From: Isoptericola sp. AK164
GTDB taxonomy: Bacteria; Actinomycetota; Actinomycetes; Actinomycetales; Cellulomonadaceae
Assembly: GCF_029643425.1 (NCBI RefSeq)
Contig: NZ_CP119106.1
Coordinates: 2,666,001-2,730,000 of the forward strand
Direction: 5' to 3'
DNA: 64,000 nucleotides
Positions within the stretch are counted from its first letter, which is position 1. Each line of letters starts with the position of its first letter. The translations under genes and the position numbers were made by a program. The notes under the pieces were generated by a model that saw only the letters and a program-made list of their open reading frames with translations, did no database searches and was not told where the DNA came from. This document shows positions 51,091-59,865 of the stretch, piece after piece.

Positions 51091-54000
51091 TCAGCCGGCA
51101 GCGGCGGCGGTCGCCTCGCGGTCCCTGCGCTCGACGGCCTTGCGCTCCCGCTTCTCCGCCCGGCGCCGACGACGCGCGGCCCGGCGGTCCTTGCGGCCCT
51201 CGACCAGCACGTAGAGCACCGGCACGATGAGCAACGTCAGGAGCGTCGAGGAGATGAGCCCGCCGATCACCACCAGGGCCAGCGGCTGGGAGATGAACGC
51301 GCCGCCCCCGGTGAGCCCGAACGCCATCGGGGTCAGCGCGAAGATCGTCGCCAGGGCCGTCATGACGATGGGTCGCAGACGCTTGCGAGCACCCTCGCGC
51401 ACCGCGTCGTCGAGGTCGCGGCCCCGGCGCCGGTACTGGTTGATGAGGTCGATGAGCACGATGGCGTTGGACACCACGATGCCGACCAGCATCAGCACAC
51501 CGATGAGCGCCGCGACACCGAGCGGGGTGTCGGTGACCAGCAGCGCGACGAGCGCACCCGTCGCGGACAGCGGCACGGAGACCAGCAGGATCAGCGGCTG
51601 GATCAGCGACTTGAAAGTCGCGACCATGATCAGGTAGACGAGCGCGATCGCGGCCAGGAGCGCCAGACCGAGGTCCGCGAAGGCCTCCTCCTGGTCGGCC
51701 GCGACACCGCCGATGGAGACGGAGGCACCGGCCGGCAGCTCCAGCCCGTCGATGGTGGTGGTCACCTCGGCGCTCAGCGTGCCGAGGTCCTGGGCGCCGG
51801 GGGTCACGGCGACCGTCGCGGACCGCTGCCCCGCGGCGCGGCTGATCGAGGCCGGCGTCTCGACCTCCTCGACCGACGCGACGTCCGTGAGCGGCACCGC
51901 GCCCGCGGCGGTCGGGATCTCGATCTCCTCGACGGCACCGACGGTGTCCGGAGCCTCTCCGGTAACCACCAGGGTCTCCAGCGGCCCGTCGCCCAGGTCC
52001 ACCTCCCCGACGGTCTGCTCGGGATTCATCGCCCCGGACACGATGCCGGCGACCTGCGTCTCGGTGAGCCCGGCGTCGGCCGCGGCCTCCCGGTCGACGT
52101 CCACCTGCAGGACCGTCTGGGCGGTCGAGAGGTCGTTGGTGACCTCGGCGACGCCGTCCAGCTCGGCCACGGCGTCCTGGACGGTCTCGGCGGCCTCGGT
52201 GAGGTCGTCGAGCTCGGTCGCCTGGACCACCAGGTCGATGGTGCTGGACCCGAAACCGGAGTCCCCGGTGGAGACGCTGACCTCGGTGGTCGGCCCCTGG
52301 CCGGCGAGGTCCTCGACGGCGGCACGGACGTCGTCCTGCGCGGCGACGCCGTCGGCGTCCTCGTCGAGCGTCACGGAGAAGCTCGCGGTGGGCGCGGCCC
52401 CGCCCCCGAAGAACGCGGCCTCGGGCGAGTCCCCGGATCCGACCGACGTCTGCACCGTCTCGACGCCGTCGACGTCGGCGATGGCCTGCTCCATCGCGCG
52501 GGCGGCGTCGTCCTGCGCCTGCAGCGAGGTGGTGTTCTCGAAGGTCTGGGTCACCGTGACGGTGTCCTGGCCCGAGTCGCCGATGAAGTTGGTCTCCAGG
52601 CGCGGCACGAGCGCCAGAGTGCCGGCGAGGATGCCGACGGCGACGAGCAGGGAGACCCAGGGGTGCCGCAGGGACGCGGCGAGGCTGGGCACGTACGCGC
52701 GCTGCCAGAGACCGCGACGCTCCTGGGCCTCGGCAGCCTCGCGGATCGCCCGGCCGCCGTCGGTGGCCTCCTCGGCGCCCTTCGGCGGCTTGACGAACCA
52801 GTAGGCCAGCACCGGCACGATGGTGAGCGCCACCAGCAGGGAGGCGAGCATCGCGATGGCGACGGTGAACGCGAACGGCCGGAACAGCTCGCCCGTCATG
52901 CCGGACACGAGGCCCAGCGGCAGGAACACGGCGACGGTGCAGATGGTCGAGGCGGCGATGGCCCCGGCGACCTCGCCCGTGGCGGTGAGGATCGCGTCCT
53001 TCTTGTCCTCGCCGTAGGACAGGTGTCTCTTGATGTTCTCGATGACGACGATGGCGTCGTCGACCACGCGGCCGATGGAGATCGTCAGGGCGGCCAGCGT
53101 GAGGATGTTCAGGGTGTACCCGGTCACGTCCATGACCAGGAACGCGGTGGCCAGCGACAGCGGGATGGACACCGCCGAGACGAGCGTGGCGCGCAGCGAG
53201 AGCAGGAAGACCAGGATGACGAGGATCGCGAAGACCAGGCCGAGGCCGCCCTCGGTGGCGAGCCCCTCGATGGACTCCTCGATGAAGGGGGCCTGGTCGA
53301 ACACGACGGCGGTGGTGATGCCGGCCTCGTCGAGCTCGGCGGCGTTGTCGTCGATGACCTCCTGCACGGCGTGCGAGACGTCGACGGTGTTGCCCTGCGG
53401 GGTCTTGATGATGCCGATGCCCAGCGACGGCTCGCCGTCGAGGCGGGAGAAGGACGTGGCCTCGGACTCCGCGACCGAGACGTCCGCGACGTCGCCGAGC
53501 AGGACGGGCTCCGGCGGAGCGGGGGGCGCGTTGGCGTCCGGGAGCTGCTCGGGGTCGGTCCCCGTCCCGCCCTCGGCGGGCGCCCCGGCGGCGCTGTCGG
53601 TGCCCGACGGCGGCACGGTGCCCTCGGCTCCCGGTGCGGCGGCCGCGGCGTCGTCCGTGACGCCCGACGTGCCGCCGTCGGCCCCGGCGGTGCTGGTCAC
53701 GCTCGGCACGAGGGGGATCTCCTCGATCTCCTCGAGGCTGCCGATCCGGGTCCCGGCCTGCAGGGAGTACGTGTCGCCGTCCTCGGTGACGGTGCCGGCC
53801 GGGACGACGACGCCGTAGTCGGCGAGCACGTCGGTCACCTGGGCGACGTCGAGGCCCTGCTCGGCGAGGTCGGCCGGGTCGACCTCGATGAGCACCTGGT
53901 CGTCGACGGCCCCGCTGACAGTCACGGACCGCACGTCGTCGACGTCCTCGAGGTCCGGCACGAGGACGGCCTCGATCTCGTCGGCCAGCCCGGCGAGGTC

Positions 54001-54444
54001 GGCGCCCGCACCGGACGCGGCGAGCTGGATGACCGGCAGGTCGTCGAGGGACCCGGTGATGACCTGCGGGTCGACGTCCTCGGGGAGGGAGGACTGGATC
54101 TGCGTCATGACGGTGGTGAGCCGCTGCGTAGCGGAGTCCATGTCGGTCCCGTAGGCGAACTCGACCGTGGTGGTCGAGATCCCGGTCGACGCGCTCGAGC
54201 TGACGGACTCGATGCCGTCGACGCCCTGCACCGCCGCCTCGATCTGCTCGGTGACGTTCTCCTCGACCACCTCCGGCGAGGCGCCGGGGTACGTCGCCAG
54301 GACCACGCCGGCCGGGAACTGGAGCGACGGGATCAGCTCCTGCTTCAGCGAGGTCAGGCTCAGGGTGCCGAAGACGAAGATCGCGACCGTGGCCAGGGCG
54401 ACCACGGCTCGGTTCGCCAGGGACAGGCGGGCAAGACGGAACAC
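51091..54444 (-). CDS. HAE1-type RND efflux transporter
   Basis: The 1117-residue proton-driven exporter has the RND layout: a first helix at the N-terminus, a large external loop, five helices with the proton-relay region, and the same pattern repeated. Landmarks include ISIGRVVDDAIVVIENIKRHL and GVAALIGVLMLVGIVVSNAIVLID. It carries a low-complexity Ala/Gly/Pro/Ser insertion at about residues 250-314 of the first external loop. No membrane-fusion or outer-membrane partner is nearby, as expected in a Gram-positive. Substrate unknown. Start GTG at 54444. Confidence 0.9.
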   Translation of the reverse strand: MFRLARLSLANRAVVALATVAIFVFGTLSLTSLKQELIPSLQFPAGVVLATYPGASPEVVEENVTEQIEAAVQGVDGIESVSSSASTGISTTTVEFAYGTDMDSATQRLTTVMTQIQSSLPEDVDPQVITGSLDDLPVIQLAASGAGADLAGLADEIEAVLVPDLEDVDDVRSVTVSGAVDDQVLIEVDPADLAEQGLDVAQVTDVLADYGVVVPAGTVTEDGDTYSLQAGTRIGSLEEIEEIPLVPSVTSTAGADGGTSGVTDDAAAAAPGAEGTVPPSGTDSAAGAPAEGGTGTDPEQLPDANAPPAPPEPVLLGDVADVSVAESEATSFSRLDGEPSLGIGIIKTPQGNTVDVSHAVQEVIDDNAAELDEAGITTAVVFDQAPFIEESIEGLATEGGLGLVFAILVILVFLLSLRATLVSAVSIPLSLATAFLVMDVTGYTLNILTLAALTISIGRVVDDAIVVIENIKRHLSYGEDKKDAILTATGEVAGAIAASTICTVAVFLPLGLVSGMTGELFRPFAFTVAIAMLASLLVALTIVPVLAYWFVKPPKGAEEATDGGRAIREAAEAQERRGLWQRAYVPSLAASLRHPWVSLLVAVGILAGTLALVPRLETNFIGDSGQDTVTVTQTFENTTSLQAQDDAARAMEQAIADVDGVETVQTSVGSGDSPEAAFFGGGAAPTASFSVTLDEDADGVAAQDDVRAAVEDLAGQGPTTEVSVSTGDSGFGSSTIDLVVQATELDDLTEAAETVQDAVAELDGVAEVTNDLSTAQTVLQVDVDREAAADAGLTETQVAGIVSGAMNPEQTVGEVDLGDGPLETLVVTGEAPDTVGAVEEIEIPTAAGAVPLTDVASVEEVETPASISRAAGQRSATVAVTPGAQDLGTLSAEVTTTIDGLELPAGASVSIGGVAADQEEAFADLGLALLAAIALVYLIMVATFKSLIQPLILLVSVPLSATGALVALLVTDTPLGVAALIGVLMLVGIVVSNAIVLIDLINQYRRRGRDLDDAVREGARKRLRPIVMTALATIFALTPMAFGLTGGGAFISQPLALVVIGGLISSTLLTLLIVPVLYVLVEGRKDRRAARRRRRAEKRERKAVERRDREATAAAAG

Positions 54445-54568
54445 GGAAACTCCAGCGCGAGGACGGGTCGACGACTCATCGTACGGCTGCCCAACGGTTC
54501 CTCAGCATGCGAAGTTCCCGTGAGGGCGACGTGATCGGGTGAAGAAGGCCATCCTCTGGACGACCTGT

Positions 54569-54584
54569 TCGAACGTATGTACGA
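54569..54584. promoter_or_regulatory. LexA-box-like palindrome
   Basis: TCGAAC-GTAT-GTACGA differs at one base from a perfect SOS-box dyad TCGAAC-N4-GTTCGA. It lies between the divergent RND and small-protein genes, 125 bp from the RND start. Could be chance. Confidence 0.35.
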
Positions 54585-54619
54585 TGAAAGCCTGCCGGGC
54601 AGCAACTTCCAAAACTCTC

Positions 54620-54649
54620 TTGGCAAAGAGATCTTTGCAACGCTATGTT
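54620..54649 (+). promoter_or_regulatory. Promoter with embedded operator for the small-protein/ArsR operon
   Basis: TTGGCA (54620-54625) and TATGTT (54644-54649) are 18 bp apart, a credible sigma-70-like promoter. The spacer contains the dyad GCAAAGA-GA-TCTTTGC (54623-54638), placed where a repressor would block polymerase. The ArsR-like protein downstream is the obvious candidate. Confidence 0.65.
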
Positions 54650-54687
54650 GGAAACGTCAGCGGACATCCTCGCCCCTTGGAGTCGTC

Positions 54688-54921
54688 ATGTTGCTCGCCG
54701 CCCCCACCTACCACCGCCGCACCCTCGCCGACCGCGTCATGGACCACCTGGCCGACGCGCTGGTCCGGACCGGGGAGCACCTGCACGACGCCCTGGCCAC
54801 CCACGTCGCCCGGCGCGCCGCCGGAGCGCTCGCCCGCCGGGAGCGGGACCACCGCCGATACCTCGCCGCGGAGCAGGTCCGCGACAACGCCGCGCAGATC
54901 AACCCGTTGGGGCTGCGCTGA
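54688..54921 (+). CDS. Small hypothetical protein upstream of the ArsR-like regulator
   Basis: The 77-residue, Ala/Arg/His-rich helical protein (MLLAAPTYHRRTLADRVMDH) has no recognised domain. TTGGAG lies six bases before the ATG at 54688. It is the first gene after the promoter/operator and lies 25 bp before the regulator, so the two are probably co-transcribed. An upstream ATG at 54577 lies before the promoter and is rejected. Confidence 0.65.
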   Translation: MLLAAPTYHRRTLADRVMDHLADALVRTGEHLHDALATHVARRAAGALARRERDHRRYLAAEQVRDNAAQINPLGLR

Positions 54922-54946
54922 GGCGTCGGGACAGTACGGTCGAGAC

Positions 54947-55621
54947 ATGACCGACCCCTCCGCCGCGACCTCGAGCTCCACCCGGAAGCCCGCGCCCGTG
55001 GGCGCGGCACGGCTGCGGGGGCTGTCGCACCCGCTGCGGGTCACGATCCTCGACCTGCTCCAGGTGCACGGGTCGCTGACCGCCAGCCGGCTCGCCGAGC
55101 TCGTCGGCGAGTCCAGCGGGTCCACGAGCTACCACCTGCGCCAGCTCGCCAAGCACGACTTCGTCCGCGAGGTCGAGGGCAAGGGCACCGCGCGCGAACG
55201 CTGGTGGGAAGCGACGCCGGGGGGGTTCGTCCTCGCTCCGTCCGAGAACGACGTCGACGACGCCGGCACCCGCACGGCACTGTCCCTGGCGAGCGCCGAG
55301 TTCGAACGCGCCCGCCAGGCGAAGATCTGGCGACTGCTGGACGCGCTGCGGGACGGTCCGCAGGAGTCCCGCTACGCCGACTGGTCCGACTCGGTCAGGC
55401 TCGGAACGGCGAACACCGTCGCGACTCCCCAGCAGCTCCACGACCTCATCGAGACCGTGCAGTCGGTCATCGACACCGAGCTCCACAAGCTCAAGGCCCA
55501 GGAGCCCGGCCCGGACGCCCGACCCGTCCAGATCCACTTCAACGCCTTCCCGGTCGTCGACCCCGAGCCGGCGCCGACCGTCCAGGACGACGCCGGCACC
55601 GGGGGCGGTCCGGTCACCTAG
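54947..55621 (+). CDS. ArsR-like winged-helix transcriptional regulator
   Basis: The 224-residue protein has an N-terminal HTH (about 17-85: RLRGLSHPLRVTILDLLQVH, SRLAELVGESSGSTSYHLRQ and a wing with RERWWEATPGG) followed by a helical C-terminal domain. The ArsR metal-binding cysteines are absent, so it is not a metal sensor of the classical type. It probably controls its own operon through the GCAAAGA/TCTTTGC dyad. Its end overlaps the convergent EamA gene by eight bases. Confidence 0.87.
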   Translation: MTDPSAATSSSTRKPAPVGAARLRGLSHPLRVTILDLLQVHGSLTASRLAELVGESSGSTSYHLRQLAKHDFVREVEGKGTARERWWEATPGGFVLAPSENDVDDAGTRTALSLASAEFERARQAKIWRLLDALRDGPQESRYADWSDSVRLGTANTVATPQQLHDLIETVQSVIDTELHKLKAQEPGPDARPVQIHFNAFPVVDPEPAPTVQDDAGTGGGPVT

Positions 55622-56567
55622 TCGGAGCCGGACCCGTGGAAGCAGCGACCCCCAGCGTGCGCTCCGGCGACCTCTCCGTGCCCGGCACCGTCGTCGGGCC
55701 GCGCCGCGGCGGCCGGCTGCCCAGCAGCACGCCGACGACCACCAGCACGCCGCCGGCGAGCTCACCCGGGGTCGCCGTCTCCCCCAGCACGAGCCAGGCT
55801 GCCGTCATGCCGACGACCGGCACCAGCATCGAGAACGGTGCGACCACGCCCGCCGGGTGCCGCGCCATCAGCCACGTCCACAGCCCCGAGCCCACGACGG
55901 TGCCGAGCACCACCGTGTAGGCGAGCCCGACCACGGCGGCGACGGCGGCTGGGTCGTCGTAGGAGACCAGCGAGGTCCAGATGCGGTCCGGCCCCTCGAC
56001 GACCAGCGAGACCGCCAGCATGGGCAGGGGCGGGACGACCGACATCCACAGGGCCAGGTGCAGGGGGTTGCGCGGCCGGGCCTGCCGGTTGCACACGTTC
56101 CCGATCGCCCAGCCGAAGGCGCCGGCCAGGGTGAGCAGGAAGGGCAGCACGGCAGCGTGCTCGGCGCGCTGCCACCCGACGACGGCGAGTCCCGCCACGG
56201 CGACGAGGATGCCCACGAGCTGCCGCCCGCTGACCCGCTCGCGCAGGAACGTCGCGCCGAGCACCACGGTGAACGGACCGGAGGCCTGCAGGACGAGCGA
56301 GGCGAGCCCGGCCGGCATCCCGGCCGACATCCCCCAGTACAGGAACGTGAACTGCAGGACCCCGAACCCGAGCCCGTACCCGATCAGCCAGCGCACCGGC
56401 ACCCCGGGCCACGGCACGAGCAGGACGGTCGGCACCGCGAGCACGGCGAACCGCAGCGCCACGAGGAACATCGGCGGGTAGTGCTGCAGCGAGGCGTCGA
56501 TGGCCAGGAAGTTCAGACCCCACAGCAGCGCGACGACGGCGGCGAGGAGGCGGTGACGGGTCGGCAT
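55614..56567 (-). CDS. EamA/RhtA-family transporter
   Basis: The 317-residue protein has ten hydrophobic segments in two EamA repeats: LLWGLNFLAIDASLQHYPPMF begins the first, FGWAIGNVCNRQARPRNPL the second. Members export amino acids or metabolites. The ATG at 56567 is used. Divergent from a LysR regulator across 72 bp, so probably regulated by it. Confidence 0.9.
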   Translation of the reverse strand: MPTRHRLLAAVVALLWGLNFLAIDASLQHYPPMFLVALRFAVLAVPTVLLVPWPGVPVRWLIGYGLGFGVLQFTFLYWGMSAGMPAGLASLVLQASGPFTVVLGATFLRERVSGRQLVGILVAVAGLAVVGWQRAEHAAVLPFLLTLAGAFGWAIGNVCNRQARPRNPLHLALWMSVVPPLPMLAVSLVVEGPDRIWTSLVSYDDPAAVAAVVGLAYTVVLGTVVGSGLWTWLMARHPAGVVAPFSMLVPVVGMTAAWLVLGETATPGELAGGVLVVVGVLLGSRPPRRGPTTVPGTERSPERTLGVAASTGPAPTR

Positions 56568-56639
56568 GGCCCCATGCTCGACGGTGCCGACAGTGAAGCA
56601 CAAGCGACTTCTTCAGCACCTGTGTTTTAGGCTGCCTTC

Positions 56640-57554
56640 ATGGACGTCCGGCACCTCGACCTGCTGCGCGAGCTGGCGGACCGCGGCAGCATCTCCGCCG
56701 TCGCCGCGGCCACCCACCGCACTCCGTCGGCGGTGTCGCAGCAGCTGCGGACCGCGCAGCGCGAGCTCGGTACCGCCCTCGTCGAACCCCACGGGCGAGG
56801 GGTGCGGCTGACCGACGCCGGCCGGCTGCTCGCCGAGGGTGCGGTGGAGGTCGCCACCGCGCTGGCCGACGTCCAGGCACGCTGGGAGGCGTTCCGCGAC
56901 GTGCCCGCGGGCACCGTGTCCGTGGCCGCTCTGCCGAGCGCCGCCTCCTACCTCTTCCCCGCCCTGGAGCGGGACCTGGCCGGGAGCGGCGTCGAGCTCC
57001 GTCTGACCGACCTCGACCTGGCCGAGGCGCAGTACGGCGCGATGACCGCCGACCACGACGTCGTCGTCGCACACAGCATGACCAGCGTGCGGCCGCCCGG
57101 GACCGACGGTCTCGTCGTCGTCCCCGTCGTCGACGAACCCCTCGACGTCGCCATGGCCGCGCACCACCCGCTCGCCGCCCGGTCCACGGTGAGCCCGGCC
57201 GACGTCGTCGACGCGGCCTGGGTGGGCGTCCCCCGCGGGTTCCCGTTCGACACCGTGCTGCAGAACGTCGAGCAGGCCACCGGGGTCCGGCTCGACGTGC
57301 GCCAGCGCCTGCTCGACAACCGCCTCGTCGAGGCGCTCGTCGCGTCCAGCCTGCGACTGGCGGCCCTGCCCCGGTTCACCACGCCCGTCGGCGAGGGGCT
57401 CGTGCTCCGCCCGCTCACCGGGGTGCCGGCCGTGCGTCACCTCGCGGCGGTGATGCGCCCCGACCGCGCCCGGCGCCGGGCCGTCCGGCACGTGCTCGAC
57501 GCCCTGGTCGAGGCGGCCCGTTCGACGGCCCGCCGTCACGACGTCGTCGTCTGA
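56640..57554 (+). CDS. LysR-family transcriptional regulator
   Basis: The 304-residue protein has an N-terminal HTH (MDVRHLDLLRELADRGSISA, AAATHRTPSAVSQQLRTAQREL) and a periplasmic-binding-like effector domain (about 90-295). LysR regulators usually control the divergent gene, here the EamA exporter. TGAAG...CTTCA in the shared gap could be part of the binding site. Confidence 0.9.
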   Translation: MDVRHLDLLRELADRGSISAVAAATHRTPSAVSQQLRTAQRELGTALVEPHGRGVRLTDAGRLLAEGAVEVATALADVQARWEAFRDVPAGTVSVAALPSAASYLFPALERDLAGSGVELRLTDLDLAEAQYGAMTADHDVVVAHSMTSVRPPGTDGLVVVPVVDEPLDVAMAAHHPLAARSTVSPADVVDAAWVGVPRGFPFDTVLQNVEQATGVRLDVRQRLLDNRLVEALVASSLRLAALPRFTTPVGEGLVLRPLTGVPAVRHLAAVMRPDRARRRAVRHVLDALVEAARSTARRHDVVV

Positions 57555-57646
57555 GGCGCGGGACCGTCCTTGCGAGTCCCGACGATCGGCGATAGGCGTG
57601 GAGGAGAGGGGCAGAGATGCCCCCGGGTTGGTCTGGAGGGACGACC

Positions 57647-58027
57647 ATGGCCGTCGATCCGTCAGAGCTTGCGGCTTTCCTCTACCGACGGCTGGACGAC
57701 GACGCGGACGCAGCGTCGGAGGCGAACGCCGCGCGGTGGTCACCGGCCGGGAACGCCGTGGAGTTCCAGATCCGGTCCGCCCCTCTCCAGGACGGTGTCG
57801 CGCAGTCCCGCCTCGCCGCGCTGAACAGGGCCAACGTCTGGCACATCGTCAACTGGGCACCGCCGCGCGTGCTGGCTGAGGTCGAGGCGAAGCGCCGCAT
57901 CATCCGGGTCTGCCTCGACGAGCCGGCGGTCCCCGAGGACCTCGGGCTCCGGCGGACCCAGGTCCTGCGGCTGCTCAGCCTGCCCTACGCCGGACACCCG
58001 CACTACCGGCCCGAGTGGCACCCCTGA
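57647..58027 (+). CDS. DUF6221 family protein
   Basis: The 126-residue protein has the family's N-terminal FLYRRLDDDADAA, the central APPRVLAEVEAKRRII and the C-terminal LSLPYAGHPHYRPEWHP. The usual DPARVL context is altered and the protein is compact. DUF6221 occurs in Streptomyces and actinophages; function unknown. The ATG at 57647 follows GGAGGG; an earlier ATG at 57617 is less likely. Its stop is 17 bp from a tRNA-like gene. Confidence 0.78.
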   Translation: MAVDPSELAAFLYRRLDDDADAASEANAARWSPAGNAVEFQIRSAPLQDGVAQSRLAALNRANVWHIVNWAPPRVLAEVEAKRRIIRVCLDEPAVPEDLGLRRTQVLRLLSLPYAGHPHYRPEWHP

Positions 58028-58043
58028 GCCGCACGCGGCGTCG

Positions 58044-58117
58044 TGCCCCCGCCCGGGTTCGAACCGGGACTGGACCGGGTTTAAGCCGGCTGCCTCTGCC
58101 AGTTGGGCTACGGGGGC
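58044..58117 (-). tRNA. tRNA-like gene with UAA anticodon and short variable loop
   Basis: The 74-nt cloverleaf has a 7-bp acceptor stem GCCCCCG/CGGGGGC, a D arm, an anticodon stem GCCGG/CCGGT with loop CTTAAAC (anticodon TAA, reading UUA Leu codons), a 5-nt variable loop and a T arm CCCGG-TTCGAAC-CCGGG. The discriminator is A and CCA is not encoded. True tRNA-Leu is class II with a long variable arm, which is absent here, so aminoacylation by LeuRS is doubtful. It may be an unusual or phage-type tRNA. Confidence 0.8.
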
Positions 58118-58130
58118 GTTCCCGGACACG

Positions 58131-58222
58131 CGATCGGGCGGCCCCGATCGGCACCTCGGGCCCCGATCGGCAGCTCACGATACCGAACGGTGCGCGGTGT
58201 GCCGGTCGGGACCGCCCGATCG
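58131..58222. repeat. CGATCGG repeats forming a long-range hairpin before ndh end
   Basis: CGATCGGGCGG (58131-58141) pairs with CCGCCCGATCG (58212-58222). Inside, GGCCCCGATCGGCA occurs twice (58140-58153 and 58159-58172). It lies between the tRNA-like gene and the ndh stop and probably ends ndh transcription. Confidence 0.65.
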
Positions 58223-58237
58223 ACGTCGCGGGAAGCG

Positions 58238-59704
58238 TCAGCCGTGCGTGGCCTTCTCCGCGGAGGCCTCGGCCTTCTGCTCGACCTTGTCGCCCTGCGG
58301 CTTCGGCGGGACCGAGGCCTTGCGGAACTCGTCGCGCGGGTCGTGCAGCGAACCGAGCGAGACGATCTCGCGGCCCATGAGGAACTGGCCCATCCAGCCG
58401 ATGAGGATGCGGGACTTCCGGTTGCCGGTGGGCATCGCCATGACGTGGTAGCTGCGGTGGGCGAGCCACGCGAGGGGGCCCTTGAGCTTGAGGAAGCCGA
58501 ACAGCTCCGCCACGCCCTTGTACAGGCCGAGGGAGGCGACCACGCCGACGCTCTTGTGCTTGTACTCCACCAGCGGCTCGCCCTTGAGCGAGGCGATGAT
58601 GTTGTCGGCCAGCTGGGTGGCCTCGCGGATCGCGTGCTGCGCGTTCGGGGGGCAGAACGACCCGGGGTTGAGCAGGTCCGGCACCGCGGCGCAGTCACCG
58701 GCGGCCCAGGCGTCCGGGACGACCTCGCCCTCGGTGCCGTCGTCGGTCGTCGCGGCGACCTGCAGCGTCGGGAGCACGGTGACGCGGCCCATCCTGTCGC
58801 TGGGCAGGTCGGAGTCGTCCTTGATGACCGGGTTCGCCTTGACGCCGGCCGTCCACACGATCGTCTCGGTGTCGAACTCGACACCCGTCGACGTCACGAC
58901 GTGGCCGTCCTCGCAGGAGGACAGGAACGTGTTGAGGTGGAACTCGATGCCGCGCTTCTTCATCTCCTCGAGCGCCCACTCGCCCATGGGCTCGGAGACC
59001 TCCGGCAGGATCCGGCCGGCACCCTCGATCATGACGAACCGGAGGTCCGACTCCTCGATCGTCGGGTAGTTGCGGGTCGCGTAGCGCGCCATGTCCTCGA
59101 TCTCGGCGAGCGCCTCGATCCCGGCGAAGCCGCCGCCGACGAACGTGAAGGTCAGCATCCGCTTGCGCAGGTCGGCGTCCCACGTGGAGGAGGCGACGTC
59201 CATGCGGTTGAGCACGTGGTTGCGGACCGCGATGGCTTCCTCGACGTTCTTGAAGCCGATGGCGTTCTCGGCGAGCCCGGGGATGGGCAGCGTGCGCGAG
59301 ACCGAGCCCAGGCCGACGACCAGGTGGTCGTAGGAGACCTCGTAGTCCAGGCCCTCCTCCGGCGAGATCGTCACCTTCTTGTCGCCGTGGGCGATCTTCA
59401 CGACCTTGCCCTGGAGCACGTCGATGCCCTTGAGGGCGATGCGGTGCGGGGCGACCACGTCGCGGGCGTCGATCGAGCCGGCGCCGGCCTCCGGCAGGAA
59501 CGGCGCGTACGTCATGTAGGGACGCGGGTCGACGACGACGATCGCCGCCTCGCGCTTGCCGAGCTTCTTGCGCAGCCGGCGCGCCACGTACAGCCCGACG
59601 GAGCCACCGCCGAGCACGACGATGCGCGGCACCTTGCGGGGGCGTGCGGCGGGCGCGGGCGCATCCTGGGCAGGGTTGTCCGTCGACAGAACGTTCTGAG
59701 GCAT
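58238..59704 (-). CDS. ndh: Type II NADH dehydrogenase (NDH-2)
   Basis: The 488-residue flavoprotein has two dinucleotide folds: IVVLGGGSVGLYVARRL (about 28-44) for FAD and FTFVGGGFAGIEALAEIEDM (about 180-199) for NADH, with the C-terminal GDCAAVPD FAD motif. It passes electrons from NADH to quinone at the membrane face without proton pumping. A C-terminal Lys/Glu-rich tail is present. The ATG at 59704 is used; the upstream frame runs into ppx. Confidence 0.92.
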   Translation of the reverse strand: MPQNVLSTDNPAQDAPAPAARPRKVPRIVVLGGGSVGLYVARRLRKKLGKREAAIVVVDPRPYMTYAPFLPEAGAGSIDARDVVAPHRIALKGIDVLQGKVVKIAHGDKKVTISPEEGLDYEVSYDHLVVGLGSVSRTLPIPGLAENAIGFKNVEEAIAVRNHVLNRMDVASSTWDADLRKRMLTFTFVGGGFAGIEALAEIEDMARYATRNYPTIEESDLRFVMIEGAGRILPEVSEPMGEWALEEMKKRGIEFHLNTFLSSCEDGHVVTSTGVEFDTETIVWTAGVKANPVIKDDSDLPSDRMGRVTVLPTLQVAATTDDGTEGEVVPDAWAAGDCAAVPDLLNPGSFCPPNAQHAIREATQLADNIIASLKGEPLVEYKHKSVGVVASLGLYKGVAELFGFLKLKGPLAWLAHRSYHVMAMPTGNRKSRILIGWMGQFLMGREIVSLGSLHDPRDEFRKASVPPKPQGDKVEQKAEASAEKATHG

Positions 59705-59865
59705 GGCCGCCAGTCTACGACTGCCCGGCCGCGGATGTGTCGCGCGGTCACGAACTGTGCCCGCCGTCACCGCCGCGCAGCACCGCGAGCAGGCGTTCCG
59801 GGCGACATCGCTCCACATCCGCGGCAGAACGGACCTGCCGCGCGTCCCACGATGTGATCGATTCC

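Noticed and set aside
50698-54534. Plus-strand frame of 1278 codons opposite the RND gene
   Set aside because: It is a shadow of the RND coding sequence; the minus strand has the family motifs.
57555-58237. Prophage or genomic island at the tRNA
   Set aside because: No integrase, no direct repeat of the tRNA 3' end and no other phage genes; only one DUF6221 gene.
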